A stretch of 9,319 nucleotides of DNA from Candidatus Saccharimonadota bacterium (GCA_030528815.1 JAUMYE010000037.1:1-9319); one strand, 5' to 3'. Counted from the stretch's first letter, positions 1-5,658 are shown. A program made the numbers and translations. Notes: generated by a model not told the origin, from the sequence alone.

Positions 1-149
1 TGCGTTTCGACTTGTTCGAGGAGTCTGGGGTCCATGCTTACGAGATAGGCCAGAGTGATCTGGTCTAACTCTTCTTCGTCTTTCGAAAGCTTAGCTTTTG
101 TTTCGAAGATAAGGCTAGAGATTTGCTGAATATACTCTAGTACCGTCAT
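1..149 (-). CDS. Hypothetical protein, N-terminal part, cut by window edge
   Basis: The reading frame opens with ATG at 149 and stays open to base 1 (49 codons, no stop), so only the N-terminus is visible. It begins MTVLEYIQQISSLIFETKAK and continues with an acidic stretch, KDEEELDQ. I see no signal peptide, membrane segment or family motif; the visible part looks helical and cytosolic. The start is well supported: GGAGGTGAT, a 9-base match to the 16S anti-Shine-Dalgarno complement, lies at 153-161 with good spacing, and a consensus promoter lies just upstream at 190-217. Such signals suggest strong expression. The function is unknown to me and the gene is real with good confidence because start, ribosome site and promoter agree. 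Confidence 0.75.
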   Translation of the reverse strand, partial: MTVLEYIQQISSLIFETKAKLSKDEEELDQITLAYLVSMDPRLLEQVET

Positions 150-152
150 ATA

Positions 153-161
153 ATCACCTCC
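153..161 (-). promoter_or_regulatory. Near-perfect Shine-Dalgarno of the gene at 1-149
   Basis: Read on the minus strand this is GGAGGTGAT, followed by TAT and the ATG at 149. It pairs over nine bases with the usual bacterial 16S 3' end. It is the strongest ribosome binding site in the window and fixes the start of the downstream gene. Confidence 0.8.
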
Positions 162-189
162 CTTTTGATTCGTGACGTCTAGTAACTAT

Positions 190-217
190 ATTATATAACG
201 ACGAGCCAAAATGTCAA
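190..217 (-). promoter_or_regulatory. Sigma70-type promoter for the gene at 1-149
   Basis: On the minus strand a consensus -35 TTGACA (212-217) is followed after 16 bases by a consensus -10 TATAAT (190-195). Both hexamers are perfect. The implied transcript starts near 183 and has a leader of about 34 nt containing the strong Shine-Dalgarno. Confidence 0.8.
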
Positions 218-243
218 GACGGCTCAAGATAACCAAACAAAAG

Positions 244-269
244 AAACCCCGTAATTTCTTACGGGGTTT
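244..269 (-). terminator. Rho-independent terminator after the gene at 294-746
   Basis: An 11-bp perfect stem (AAACCCCGTAA at 244-254 with TTACGGGGTTT at 259-269) closes a 4-base loop. On the minus strand the stem is followed by a T-rich run (TTTCTTTTGTTT). It lies about 25 nt beyond the stop codon of the 294-746 gene and upstream of the next minus-strand promoter, so the two genes are separate units. Confidence 0.85.
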
Positions 270-293
270 GCAATTAAATGGAGGTTAGCGTAC

Positions 294-746
294 TTAAATA
301 GCTACGGCGACAGGTCTTACGCTTACACGAAGTTCGCGAACGAGAGCGAGAATTTCTTTTTTCTGCTCCATGAACTCCTGCTGCTCTGCGGTGACGCGTT
401 CGAACATGCCGGTGTAGTAGTCGTAATCGGACTTGAGAGCTACTTCGTCTTCGAGTGTCGGAATGATGTGGTTGAGCTTGCTCTTGGTGATCTCTGCAGC
501 GCTTCTGCAGTTCCAGCGCATCTCTTCCTGGCTGGCGATGATTTTGTTATAACATCTCCAAGCCTTGGCGTAGTAGCGGAGTGCCTTTCTGCGATCGTTC
601 TGGTCTTCGGACTCGTCATAGGTGTGCTTGTGACGAGTGGCGAAGTTGAGCATCGTCTGGAGCTCCTCCTTTGCCTCGATTACGCGCTTTGCAGCATCGT
701 TAATCTTTTGTGTGGTCTGTTTCTGAATTTTGATCAGATTTTCCAT
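294..746 (-). CDS. Hypothetical helical / coiled-coil protein, 150 aa
   Basis: I do not recognise a family. The protein starts MENLIKIQKQTTQKINDAAK and is almost entirely predicted helical: residues about 1-40 and 115-140 are rich in Glu, Lys, Gln and Leu in a spacing that suggests coiled coils, and the middle has aromatic and basic residues (RYYAKAWRCYNK, DYDYYTGMF). There is no signal peptide or membrane segment, so it is probably cytosolic. The start is supported by AGGAGG at 754-759, 7 nt from the ATG, and by a promoter at 796-825. A strong terminator follows at 244-269, so it is a single-gene unit. It is divergent from the LysM gene, with both promoters in a 127-bp gap. A structural or adaptor role is possible but unsupported. 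Confidence 0.8.
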   Translation of the reverse strand: MENLIKIQKQTTQKINDAAKRVIEAKEELQTMLNFATRHKHTYDESEDQNDRRKALRYYAKAWRCYNKIIASQEEMRWNCRSAAEITKSKLNHIIPTLEDEVALKSDYDYYTGMFERVTAEQQEFMEQKKEILALVRELRVSVRPVAVAI

Positions 747-795
747 GGCCTTGCCTCCTGTAATGTGCGAATTTCGTTCGATGAACGATGGGTCT

Positions 796-825
796 ATTGT
801 ACAACATATTTATCTGAGATGTCAA
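796..825 (-). promoter_or_regulatory. Promoter for the gene at 294-746
   Basis: On the minus strand a perfect -35 TTGACA (820-825) is followed after 18 bases by -10 TACAAT (796-801). The transcript would start near 789, giving a leader of roughly 43 nt with AGGAGG near the start codon. It is divergent from the promoter at 859-867. Confidence 0.75.
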
Positions 826-858
826 TTAAATACTTCGTGATAGATTTGGCTGGAATGT

Positions 859-867
859 TGGTATAAT
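859..867 (+). promoter_or_regulatory. Extended -10 promoter giving a leaderless LysM mRNA
   Basis: TGG-TATAAT is an extended -10 element, with TATAAT at 862-867. No clear -35 lies 16-18 bp upstream, as is usual for extended -10 promoters. Counting the standard six-base discriminator after the -10 places transcription start at about 874, exactly the A of the LysM gene's ATG. No Shine-Dalgarno is present between the promoter and the ATG. Confidence 0.7.
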
Positions 868-873
868 AGGCTT

Positions 874-1275
874 ATGTCTTTACAGAAAATAGACGTTAAG
901 AGAAAACAGAAGAACTCAGATTCTGGGCTTAAAATCTCGATTAGTGCCGAGGATAATAATTTGCCTAGCTTGCAAAAGAATGATGTTTTAATGGATATTC
1001 AGATGGCTGAGATTTATCCTTTGCCAAATATTTTTGAGTACACTAATGACGATGCTGTTCCTTCTGATATGATTGAGTCTGAAGCAGAAGTTAAAGATGA
1101 TGAACAACCTACGGTCTTATCTTTGCCTGGTGATGAATTTTATGAAATTCAACCTGGGGATACTTTGAGCGAGATTAGTGCAAAGTTTCGTGTAGATATG
1201 ACTCAGCTTTGTGTCTGGAATAATATTATGGATCCAGATTTAATATTTGCTGGAGATAAAATCCGTATTAAGTAG
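874..1275 (+). CDS. LysM-domain protein, no signal peptide
   Basis: A 133-residue protein with one C-terminal LysM domain (about residues 88-133): FYEIQPGDTLSEISAKF, then the conserved WNNI turn, and GDKIRIK at the very end. LysM modules bind GlcNAc-containing glycans such as peptidoglycan. Residues 1-87 are polar and acidic with no recognisable fold. No signal peptide or membrane helix is visible, and none can be gained by extension: an in-frame TAG lies at 841-843 with no ATG, GTG or TTG codon between it and the start. How it would reach the wall is therefore unclear. It may act inside the cell, exit unconventionally, or bind something other than peptidoglycan. The ATG coincides with the predicted transcription start, so translation is probably leaderless. 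It stops with TAG, the only non-TAA stop seen here, and is followed by a terminator. Confidence 0.85.
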   Translation: MSLQKIDVKRKQKNSDSGLKISISAEDNNLPSLQKNDVLMDIQMAEIYPLPNIFEYTNDDAVPSDMIESEAEVKDDEQPTVLSLPGDEFYEIQPGDTLSEISAKFRVDMTQLCVWNNIMDPDLIFAGDKIRIK

Positions 1276-1278
1276 ACT

Positions 1279-1309
1279 AAAATCCACCGACGTTTGCCGG
1301 TGGATTTTT
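1279..1309 (+). terminator. Terminator after LysM gene, probably bidirectional
   Basis: An 11-bp stem (AAAATCCACCG at 1279-1289 with CGGTGGATTTT at 1298-1308) closes an 8-base loop and ends in a T-run on the plus strand. On the minus strand the stem also ends in TTTT, immediately downstream of the ASST stop codon at 1311. It can therefore serve both convergent genes. Confidence 0.85.
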
Positions 1310-1310
1310 A

Positions 1311-3308
1311 TTAGAATTTTACGCTTTTTCCCGTATCGTAAATCGTGTCGCCGATTTCCAGATAGACGTTATATGTTCCGTCTAGACCTTCTGCATTGAT
1401 ATACCTTGTGATATCTATGCTCTCGGCATTCTCGTCTGCACCTTCATCGAAGACGGATATGCACATTGCGGCGTGCATTTCGTTTGTGACCTTAAAGCGG
1501 TAATATCTCTTCTCGAATCCTTTGGTTAGGATGGCGCGTAGGTTACTGTTTTTGACAAAGCTCCCGCTAATTACGAGTCTATCTTCTTCTTTGCTTAGTT
1601 CGATATTGTGCTTTTTGTACTCGTTATCTATGCTTTTTGTACCAGACAAGAGCCCAGTTTCGATGCTGATTGGTTCGCTCTTTGCGAGGTGGCCAAGCTT
1701 TTTGCCTTCTATTAGCTCGAAGTTTTCGCCTTCGTAGTATGCGCTGAGCTTTTCGGCGCGATAGGTGTTGCTGTTTAGTTTAATTTCGAAGATGACTTCC
1801 CCGTCTTTAATTTCTACGGTATCTGATAAGAGTTCATTTGCGCCAGTGACTGACGATGGTTGATTTTGTGGTACGCCATCTTTTTTGACGATGCCGCCAC
1901 TAGATATTAGGTAATGATTTGTCTCTAAATAATCTACGTCGGAGATGTATGGTGAATAGAAATCGTTGCCTCGCTCCTTGCCGTATTGGTAGACTTGCTC
2001 GATGGTTTTGTTCTCGGTATCGATTTTGTACATGACGCCACGAGAATAGCTGTTTTCTGCCGAGATGTAGTTCTCTTTATTTTTGCTTTTATTATTGCCG
2101 TTATCAAAGAGGAAGATATAGCCTTCTGGGGTGACCATGGCAGCGTGCTGACTCCATTGCCATTCGAAGCCTTCGCCGACTGGTGTAAAGAAGTATTTTT
2201 GCATGGATTCTGGCCAGCCTGTCGGGTCACCAATGATCCAGTTGAGCGTTGCGCTTTCGTAGTCTAGGCTAAGGACTGCGTCGGCATGCCTGCCAGATAA
2301 TAATACGCTGTTAGTGGCTTCGTAGTACCAGATGGAGTTGTTGTGGAACCAATCTGCGGTGGAGTAGTTTTCGTTACCTGTGTTGTCTGTTGGAATTAGT
2401 TTCTTTAGGTCGAATTCTTTGACTATTTCGCCTGATTCGCGGTCAATCTCTACGATGTAGTCCTCGACGGTGTTGTTAGTAGAGTCAAAGTCGTCACTTG
2501 CGACAAGAAGGTTACCATTTGGCATCTCGAAATAATCGTGATGATAGCCGCCAGGAATGCTATATTCCTTGTAGATTTTGCCAAGCAAATCTATCTCGTA
2601 CATGCCAGACATGTAGTACGGCGTATTAATAACGCGTTCGGTGCTGATTAGGATGTGGCCGTTCCTGAGTCTTTTGTTGTCCCAAGAGGTCTTTTGAGCA
2701 AGATACCAGCGAACCTCACCATTGATGTCGTAAGCTGCGGCTAGTGAGTTGCTACTTGGTGAGAAGAAATATAGGCTATTATCTAGCTGTTCTTTGTTTG
2801 CGGTAGTAATTTCTGCTTTTGCGATGTTTTCTGGGAGCGGGTCGGTTTTGATGCTGATTTCTTTGCTCTTTGTCTCGCCAGAATCCTCGTAGCTAATCGT
2901 GATTTTATTATCGTAATCTGCATAGAGGCCATAAACTGGTAGGAGGTGGTCCGTTCCGGATTTGAAGCTATGAGCAATGCTGGTTTTATCGTCTTTGCCC
3001 TCAACTTTGATAGTCGGTGCGATTTCTTTATCGCTATGAAAGATTACTAGGGCAGTAAGAGGCGAGTTTTTGTATGGATTCAGGATGACTTTTGGGCTAT
3101 CGAAGCTAGTGCCGTCTGTTTTGAACTCTTTCTCATAGTTAGCTTGGGTTGTAATTAGGCTTTGCTCTTCTTCTAGAGCTTCATGGCCACGAAATAGACC
3201 TGTTGCTGCCATATAGATAATGATTGCGAAGAACGCGATAAAAATAAGAATGAAAAAGATATTGGATAGGATCTTAAATATATTTTTGATCCGTTGAGTA
3301 GTGCTCAT
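1311..3308 (-). CDS. Membrane-anchored arylsulfate sulfotransferase (ASST family)
   Basis: ASST enzymes move a sulfate group from one aryl sulfate ester to another phenol without PAPS, via a sulfo-histidine intermediate, on the outside of the cell. The 665-residue protein has a basic N-terminus, one membrane helix (about 14-37), a beta-rich N-terminal domain (about 70-160, NPYKNSPLTALVIF and LPVYGLYADY), then a six-bladed propeller region (about 180-475). Candidate active-site residues are His256/257 (GGYHHDYF), His322 (WFHNN), Arg340 (SGRHAD) and His388 (WSQHAAMV). The His322-Arg340 spacing of 18 equals that of the E. coli enzyme (His356-Arg374). About 545-665 is an extra beta-rich tail of unknown role. 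Only one Cys is present, in that tail, so the disulfide known in the E. coli enzyme is absent. AGGAGG lies only 3 nt from the ATG. The physiological acceptor is unknown, and the exact activity is inferred from family. Confidence 0.87.
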   Translation of the reverse strand: MSTTQRIKNIFKILSNIFFILIFIAFFAIIIYMAATGLFRGHEALEEEQSLITTQANYEKEFKTDGTSFDSPKVILNPYKNSPLTALVIFHSDKEIAPTIKVEGKDDKTSIAHSFKSGTDHLLPVYGLYADYDNKITISYEDSGETKSKEISIKTDPLPENIAKAEITTANKEQLDNSLYFFSPSSNSLAAAYDINGEVRWYLAQKTSWDNKRLRNGHILISTERVINTPYYMSGMYEIDLLGKIYKEYSIPGGYHHDYFEMPNGNLLVASDDFDSTNNTVEDYIVEIDRESGEIVKEFDLKKLIPTDNTGNENYSTADWFHNNSIWYYEATNSVLLSGRHADAVLSLDYESATLNWIIGDPTGWPESMQKYFFTPVGEGFEWQWSQHAAMVTPEGYIFLFDNGNNKSKNKENYISAENSYSRGVMYKIDTENKTIEQVYQYGKERGNDFYSPYISDVDYLETNHYLISSGGIVKKDGVPQNQPSSVTGANELLSDTVEIKDGEVIFEIKLNSNTYRAEKLSAYYEGENFELIEGKKLGHLAKSEPISIETGLLSGTKSIDNEYKKHNIELSKEEDRLVISGSFVKNSNLRAILTKGFEKRYYRFKVTNEMHAAMCISVFDEGADENAESIDITRYINAEGLDGTYNVYLEIGDTIYDTGKSVKF

Positions 3309-3329
3309 AAACCTCCTATGCTTGTATCT

Positions 3330-3338
3330 ATTTTAGCA
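3330..3338 (-). promoter_or_regulatory. Extended -10 promoter for the ASST gene
   Basis: On the minus strand TGC-TAAAAT forms an extended -10 element, with TAAAAT at 3330-3335. No good -35 is visible. The start would fall near 3323, leaving a leader of about 15 nt with AGGAGG at 3312-3317. It overlaps the inverted repeat TTTAGC-ATAA-GCTAAA at 3332-3347. Confidence 0.5.
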
Positions 3339-3347
3339 TAAGCTAAA
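3332..3347. repeat. Inverted repeat over the ASST promoter
   Basis: TTTAGC at 3332-3337 and GCTAAA at 3342-3347 are exact inverted copies around ATAA. The repeat overlaps the proposed ASST -10 element, so it could be an operator; this is inference only. Confidence 0.4.
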
Positions 3348-3363
3348 CATATGATGATGCTTA

Positions 3364-3372
3364 TGTTATTAT
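3364..3372 (+). promoter_or_regulatory. Extended -10 promoter for first prepilin gene
   Basis: TGT-TATTAT forms an extended -10 (hexamer 3367-3372). Transcription would start near 3379, with a leader of about 42 nt. The second prepilin gene has a matching TGT-TATACT element at the corresponding distance from its ATG, which supports both. No convincing -35 is seen. Confidence 0.55.
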
Positions 3373-3384
3373 ATTAAGTAATAA

Positions 3385-3561
3385 ACATAAGCTTTATTAA
3401 ATAGGAGTTATATATAAGCTATGACTAAAAATAATAAAAAGGCCTTCACGATTATCGAGGTTGTTTTGGTGCTCGCAATCGCTGGCTTGATTTTCTTGAT
3501 GGTATTCATTGCGCTTCCAGCATTGCAGCGTGGCCAGAGAAATACTCGCCGCAGGCAGGAT
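3385..3561 (+). repeat. Direct duplication, copy 1: pilin leader and N-terminal coding region
   Basis: The leader from about 3385 and the first 47 codons of the pilin gene are repeated at about 4122-4297. The leader differs by one inserted base and a few substitutions. The coding part differs mostly at third codon positions, with two amino acid changes (residues 8 and 38). Beyond that point the two genes diverge strongly, so this is an old duplication under selection at the N-terminus. Confidence 0.85.
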
Positions 3562-4053
3562 ATGGCTAGAATCTTGAGTGCCGTAACAGAATATCAGACT
3601 AATAATAACGGTAAGTCGCCTTCTACTTATGCTGGTTGGCATTCAGCAAATAAGATTTCGGAAGATAATGTTGATCCTGGGTTCGTAAAGAGATTTATTG
3701 ACTCGACTTGCGATGAAGGAACCCACGATAATAGTCTTGCTGGTAACACGTCACAGTCAATTACTTATAAATATAATTGTTCCGGTGATCAGTTTAAGGA
3801 TCCGGATGGTGCTAACTATAGCTTGACCTTCGGGAATGCTCAGCCTCTTTTGTACCTTGATAATAAGGGCGATGGTGGTGCCTGGATGTCTACTGAGACT
3901 ATGAGGAGAGATCATTTGGTCTATCTTGCTACTAATTCGATTTGTTCGGGTAATGAGGCTCAGCCACTAGAGCGTTCTAGCGGTGGCGCGAGCGATGTAG
4001 CTATCGTATACGCTCTTGAGGGTGGCGCAATATACTGCGGTGATAATCAGTAA
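3421..4053 (+). CDS. Type IV prepilin-like protein, copy 1
   Basis: A 210-residue prepilin. A short basic leader (MTKNNKKA) precedes FTIIE, with predicted cleavage between Ala8 and Phe9 and the conserved Glu at mature position 5 (Glu13). A hydrophobic helix follows (about 9-37), then the very basic QRNTRRRQD. Prepilin peptidase would remove the leader and methylate Phe before assembly into a type IV pilus or pseudopilus. Ala at -1 instead of the usual Gly is tolerated in some pilins. The globular part has four cysteines (97, 120, 175, 206), likely two disulfides, a DPDG motif (127-130) resembling the DPWG calcium loop of GspG-type pseudopilins, and an end ALEGGAIYCGDNQ shared with the next gene. 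GGAG lies 13 nt before the ATG, unusually far. Pilin assembly genes are not in the window. Confidence 0.88.
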   Translation: MTKNNKKAFTIIEVVLVLAIAGLIFLMVFIALPALQRGQRNTRRRQDMARILSAVTEYQTNNNGKSPSTYAGWHSANKISEDNVDPGFVKRFIDSTCDEGTHDNSLAGNTSQSITYKYNCSGDQFKDPDGANYSLTFGNAQPLLYLDNKGDGGAWMSTETMRRDHLVYLATNSICSGNEAQPLERSSGGASDVAIVYALEGGAIYCGDNQ

Positions 4054-4060
4054 ATTTTAT

Positions 4061-4089
4061 AAAGGCGCCTATGTTAAAGGCGCCTTTTT
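4061..4089 (+). terminator. Terminator between the two prepilin genes
   Basis: A 9-bp stem (AAAGGCGCC at 4061-4069 with GGCGCCTTT at 4079-4087) closes a 9-base loop and ends in TTTTT. It starts 7 nt after the first pilin stop codon. The second pilin has its own promoter just downstream, so the pair is not simply one operon. Confidence 0.85.
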
Positions 4090-4104
4090 GATTGGCCGTT
4101 TTAA

Positions 4105-4113
4105 TGTTATACT
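4105..4113 (+). promoter_or_regulatory. Extended -10 promoter for second prepilin gene
   Basis: TGT-TATACT forms an extended -10, hexamer at 4108-4113, starting 15 bases after the preceding terminator. Transcription would start near 4120, giving a leader of about 37 nt. It is embedded in the perfect 14-base palindrome TTATACTAGTATAA (4107-4120). Confidence 0.6.
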
Positions 4114-4121
4114 AGTATAAA

Positions 4122-4297
4122 ACGTAAGCTTTATTAGTAGGAGTTATATATAAGCTATGACTAAAAATAATAAAAAAGGCTTCACGATTATTGAGGTTGT
4201 TCTCGTCCTCGCGATTGCTGGTTTAATTTTCTTGATGGTATTCATTGCGCTTCCAGCTTTGCAGCGTTCTCAGAGAAACACTCGCCGACGACAAGAT
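4122..4297 (+). repeat. Direct duplication, copy 2: pilin leader and N-terminal coding region
   Basis: Partner of the repeat at 3385-3561. The leader keeps the same order of elements (TAAGCTTTATTA, TAGGAG, TTATATATAAGCT, ATG) and the same 13-nt gap between GGAG and ATG. Confidence 0.85.
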
Positions 4298-4723
4298 TTG
4301 AGTCGATTTCAGGCGGCTACGGAGGATTACCGCACGAATAATAATGGTAGAGTTCCGATAACCAAAGAGTCTTCTGACTTGAATTTTGATAAGAGTTTTG
4401 TAAAAAAATATATAGATGAAGAATGTCCAGCGATGGTGAATTCTGGTTATTTATATTTGGGCGAAGGTACGACGTGTGGTGAAAAATTCAGAGATCCGGA
4501 CGGCTCGATTTACAATATGTTAGCAAAAGAAGTGTCTTCAAGGCAGGAATTTACTAAATCGAACTATCGGACTTCGACTGGAGATCATCATGTTATTATC
4601 TTCGCATGGAAGGCAAACTGTGCTGACGAGGAGGGTTTTGTAGAGCCTACGGGCAACTCTAATGACTATGCTCTACTTATGATGCTCGAGGGCGGCTCGG
4701 TTGCTTGTCAGGATAATAAATAA
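4157..4723 (+). CDS. Type IV prepilin-like protein, copy 2
   Basis: A 188-residue paralogue of the preceding gene. The leader MTKNNKKG ends with the usual Gly at -1, cleaved before Phe9; Glu13 is the conserved Glu5 of the mature pilin. The hydrophobic helix (about 9-37) and basic QRNTRRRQD are essentially identical to copy 1. The remainder is diverged but keeps the architecture: NNNG (61-64), four cysteines (90, 107, 155, 184), DPDG (113-116), and a C-terminal LEGGSVACQDNK. The four cysteines align with those of copy 1, which argues for a common fold with two disulfides. Different surfaces on a constant assembly helix fit major/minor or alternative pilins. It has its own promoter and a strong terminator. 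Which copy is the major subunit cannot be told from sequence. Confidence 0.88.
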   Translation: MTKNNKKGFTIIEVVLVLAIAGLIFLMVFIALPALQRSQRNTRRRQDLSRFQAATEDYRTNNNGRVPITKESSDLNFDKSFVKKYIDEECPAMVNSGYLYLGEGTTCGEKFRDPDGSIYNMLAKEVSSRQEFTKSNYRTSTGDHHVIIFAWKANCADEEGFVEPTGNSNDYALLMMLEGGSVACQDNK

Positions 4724-4729
4724 TATTAC

Positions 4730-4773
4730 AAAAGATAATGACCGTAATTTATAAACGGTCATTATCTTTTTTT
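4730..4773 (+). terminator. Strong terminator after second prepilin gene
   Basis: A 15-bp perfect stem (4731-4745 with 4755-4769, core GATAATGACCGT) closes a 9-base AT-rich loop and ends in seven T residues. It closes the plus-strand pilin region, facing the convergent ribosomal operon. Confidence 0.9.
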
Positions 4774-4774
4774 A

Positions 4775-4804
4775 AAACCAAAAACCACCCCTTTCGGAGT
4801 GGTT
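4775..4804 (-). terminator. Terminator of the ribosomal protein operon
   Basis: On the minus strand AACCACTCC-GAAA-GGGGTGGTT forms a 9-bp stem with one G-U pair and a GNRA tetraloop (4783-4804), followed by TTTGGTTTT. It lies about 25 nt after the rpsI stop codon and closes the long operon. Confidence 0.85.
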
Positions 4805-4828
4805 CTTGTGTTCTCTTCGTTAATAAGA

Positions 4829-5233
4829 TTAACGCTTGCTGAACTGTTCGCGTTTGCGAGCGCCACGAAGGCCGTAGTGCTTGCGTTCCTTTTCGCGTGG
4901 ATCGCGCTTCATTAGGCCTGCCTTCTTGAGTACTGGGCGGAATTCTGGGAATTCGAGGACCAATGCACGAGAGATAGCTAGCTTGATTGCGTCGACCTGG
5001 CCGGCGGAACCGCCGCCCTTTACGAGTACAGTAACGTCGAACTCTTTCTGCTTCTGAACTAGAGCTAGTGGATCGGTTACTTCAGCGATAAGGCTCTTAT
5101 TGTTGCAGAAGTAATCTGCAGCGCTCTTGCCGTTGATAGTAAGTTCACCTTTGCCCTTGTAAAGACGAGCAGAGGCAGTAGCAGCCTTGCGGCTACCGTT
5201 GCCGTAGGTGTATTTAGCATTCTTTGCTGGCAT
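4829..5233 (-). CDS. rpsI: 30S ribosomal protein S9 (uS9)
   Basis: Component of the 30S head; its basic C-terminal tail reaches the P-site tRNA. The 134 residues are about family length. Conserved features are the N-terminal YGNGSRKAATASARL, the KGGGSAGQ loop (72-78), ALVLEFPEFRP, and the terminal RGARKREQFSKR, with the invariant final Lys-Arg that contacts tRNA. The ATG overlaps the rplM stop codon by one base (TAATG), and AAGGAG lies 8 nt upstream inside rplM, so translation is probably coupled. It is the last gene of the operon, before a terminator. rplM-rpsI pairing is the normal bacterial arrangement, which makes this call secure. Confidence 0.97.
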   Translation of the reverse strand: MPAKNAKYTYGNGSRKAATASARLYKGKGELTINGKSAADYFCNNKSLIAEVTDPLALVQKQKEFDVTVLVKGGGSAGQVDAIKLAISRALVLEFPEFRPVLKKAGLMKRDPREKERKHYGLRGARKREQFSKR

Positions 5234-5658
5234 TACTTAATCTCCTTTGGGGTCTGAGCGGTATGAGTGTGCTCTGCACCTGCGAAGACGCGGAGACGCT
5301 TCATGCGTTCAGCTTGAAGTTTGTTCTTTGGGAGCATACCGGCAACTGCGCTCTTAACAGCTAGAGTTGGATCTTTCTCGATGATTTCAGCGAGAGTAAG
5401 ATCGGTCAAGCCGCCTGGGAAGCCAGAGTGGCGGTAGTAATGCTTGTCTGTCATCTTGTCGCCAGTAACTTTGATGTTCTTAGCGTTAACAACGACGACA
5501 TAGTCACCGTTATCGGTGTGAGGCGTGTAGGTAACTTTAGACTTGCCCATGAGCTTGTCTGCGATTACGACAGCCAATTTGCCTAGTGGCAAAGTGGAAG
5601 CGTCGATAATCCACCATTCACGTGCGATCTCGGAGGACTTTTGGCTATAAGTTTTCAT
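5233..5658 (-). CDS. rplM: 50S ribosomal protein L13 (uL13)
   Basis: An early-assembling 50S protein. At 141 residues it is of typical length. Family landmarks are REWWIIDASTLPLGKLA (14-30), GDYVVVVNAKNIKVTGDK (51-68), the YYRHSGFPGGL segment (74-84) and VAGMLPKNKL (105-114). The ATG is 2 nt past the rplQ stop, with AAGGAGGAG 8 nt upstream, lying in the last rplQ codons. In many bacteria truA lies between rplQ and rplM; here the two are adjacent. It overlaps rpsI by one base. Confidence 0.97.
   Translation of the reverse strand: MKTYSQKSSEIAREWWIIDASTLPLGKLAVVIADKLMGKSKVTYTPHTDNGDYVVVVNAKNIKVTGDKMTDKHYYRHSGFPGGLTDLTLAEIIEKDPTLAVKSAVAGMLPKNKLQAERMKRLRVFAGAEHTHTAQTPKEIK

Noticed and set aside
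468..866. 132-codon open frame on the plus strand
   Set aside because: It runs antisense through the 294-746 gene, which has its own promoter, ribosome site and terminator; this frame has no ribosome site and would end inside the LysM promoter.
1522..3004. Several short open frames inside the ASST gene on both strands
   Set aside because: The ASST reading frame has full-length family similarity and conserved catalytic residues; the others are low-complexity shadows without start signals.
3397..3642. 81-codon minus-strand frame over the first prepilin gene
   Set aside because: It is antisense to the strongly conserved pilin N-terminus, with no promoter or ribosome site.
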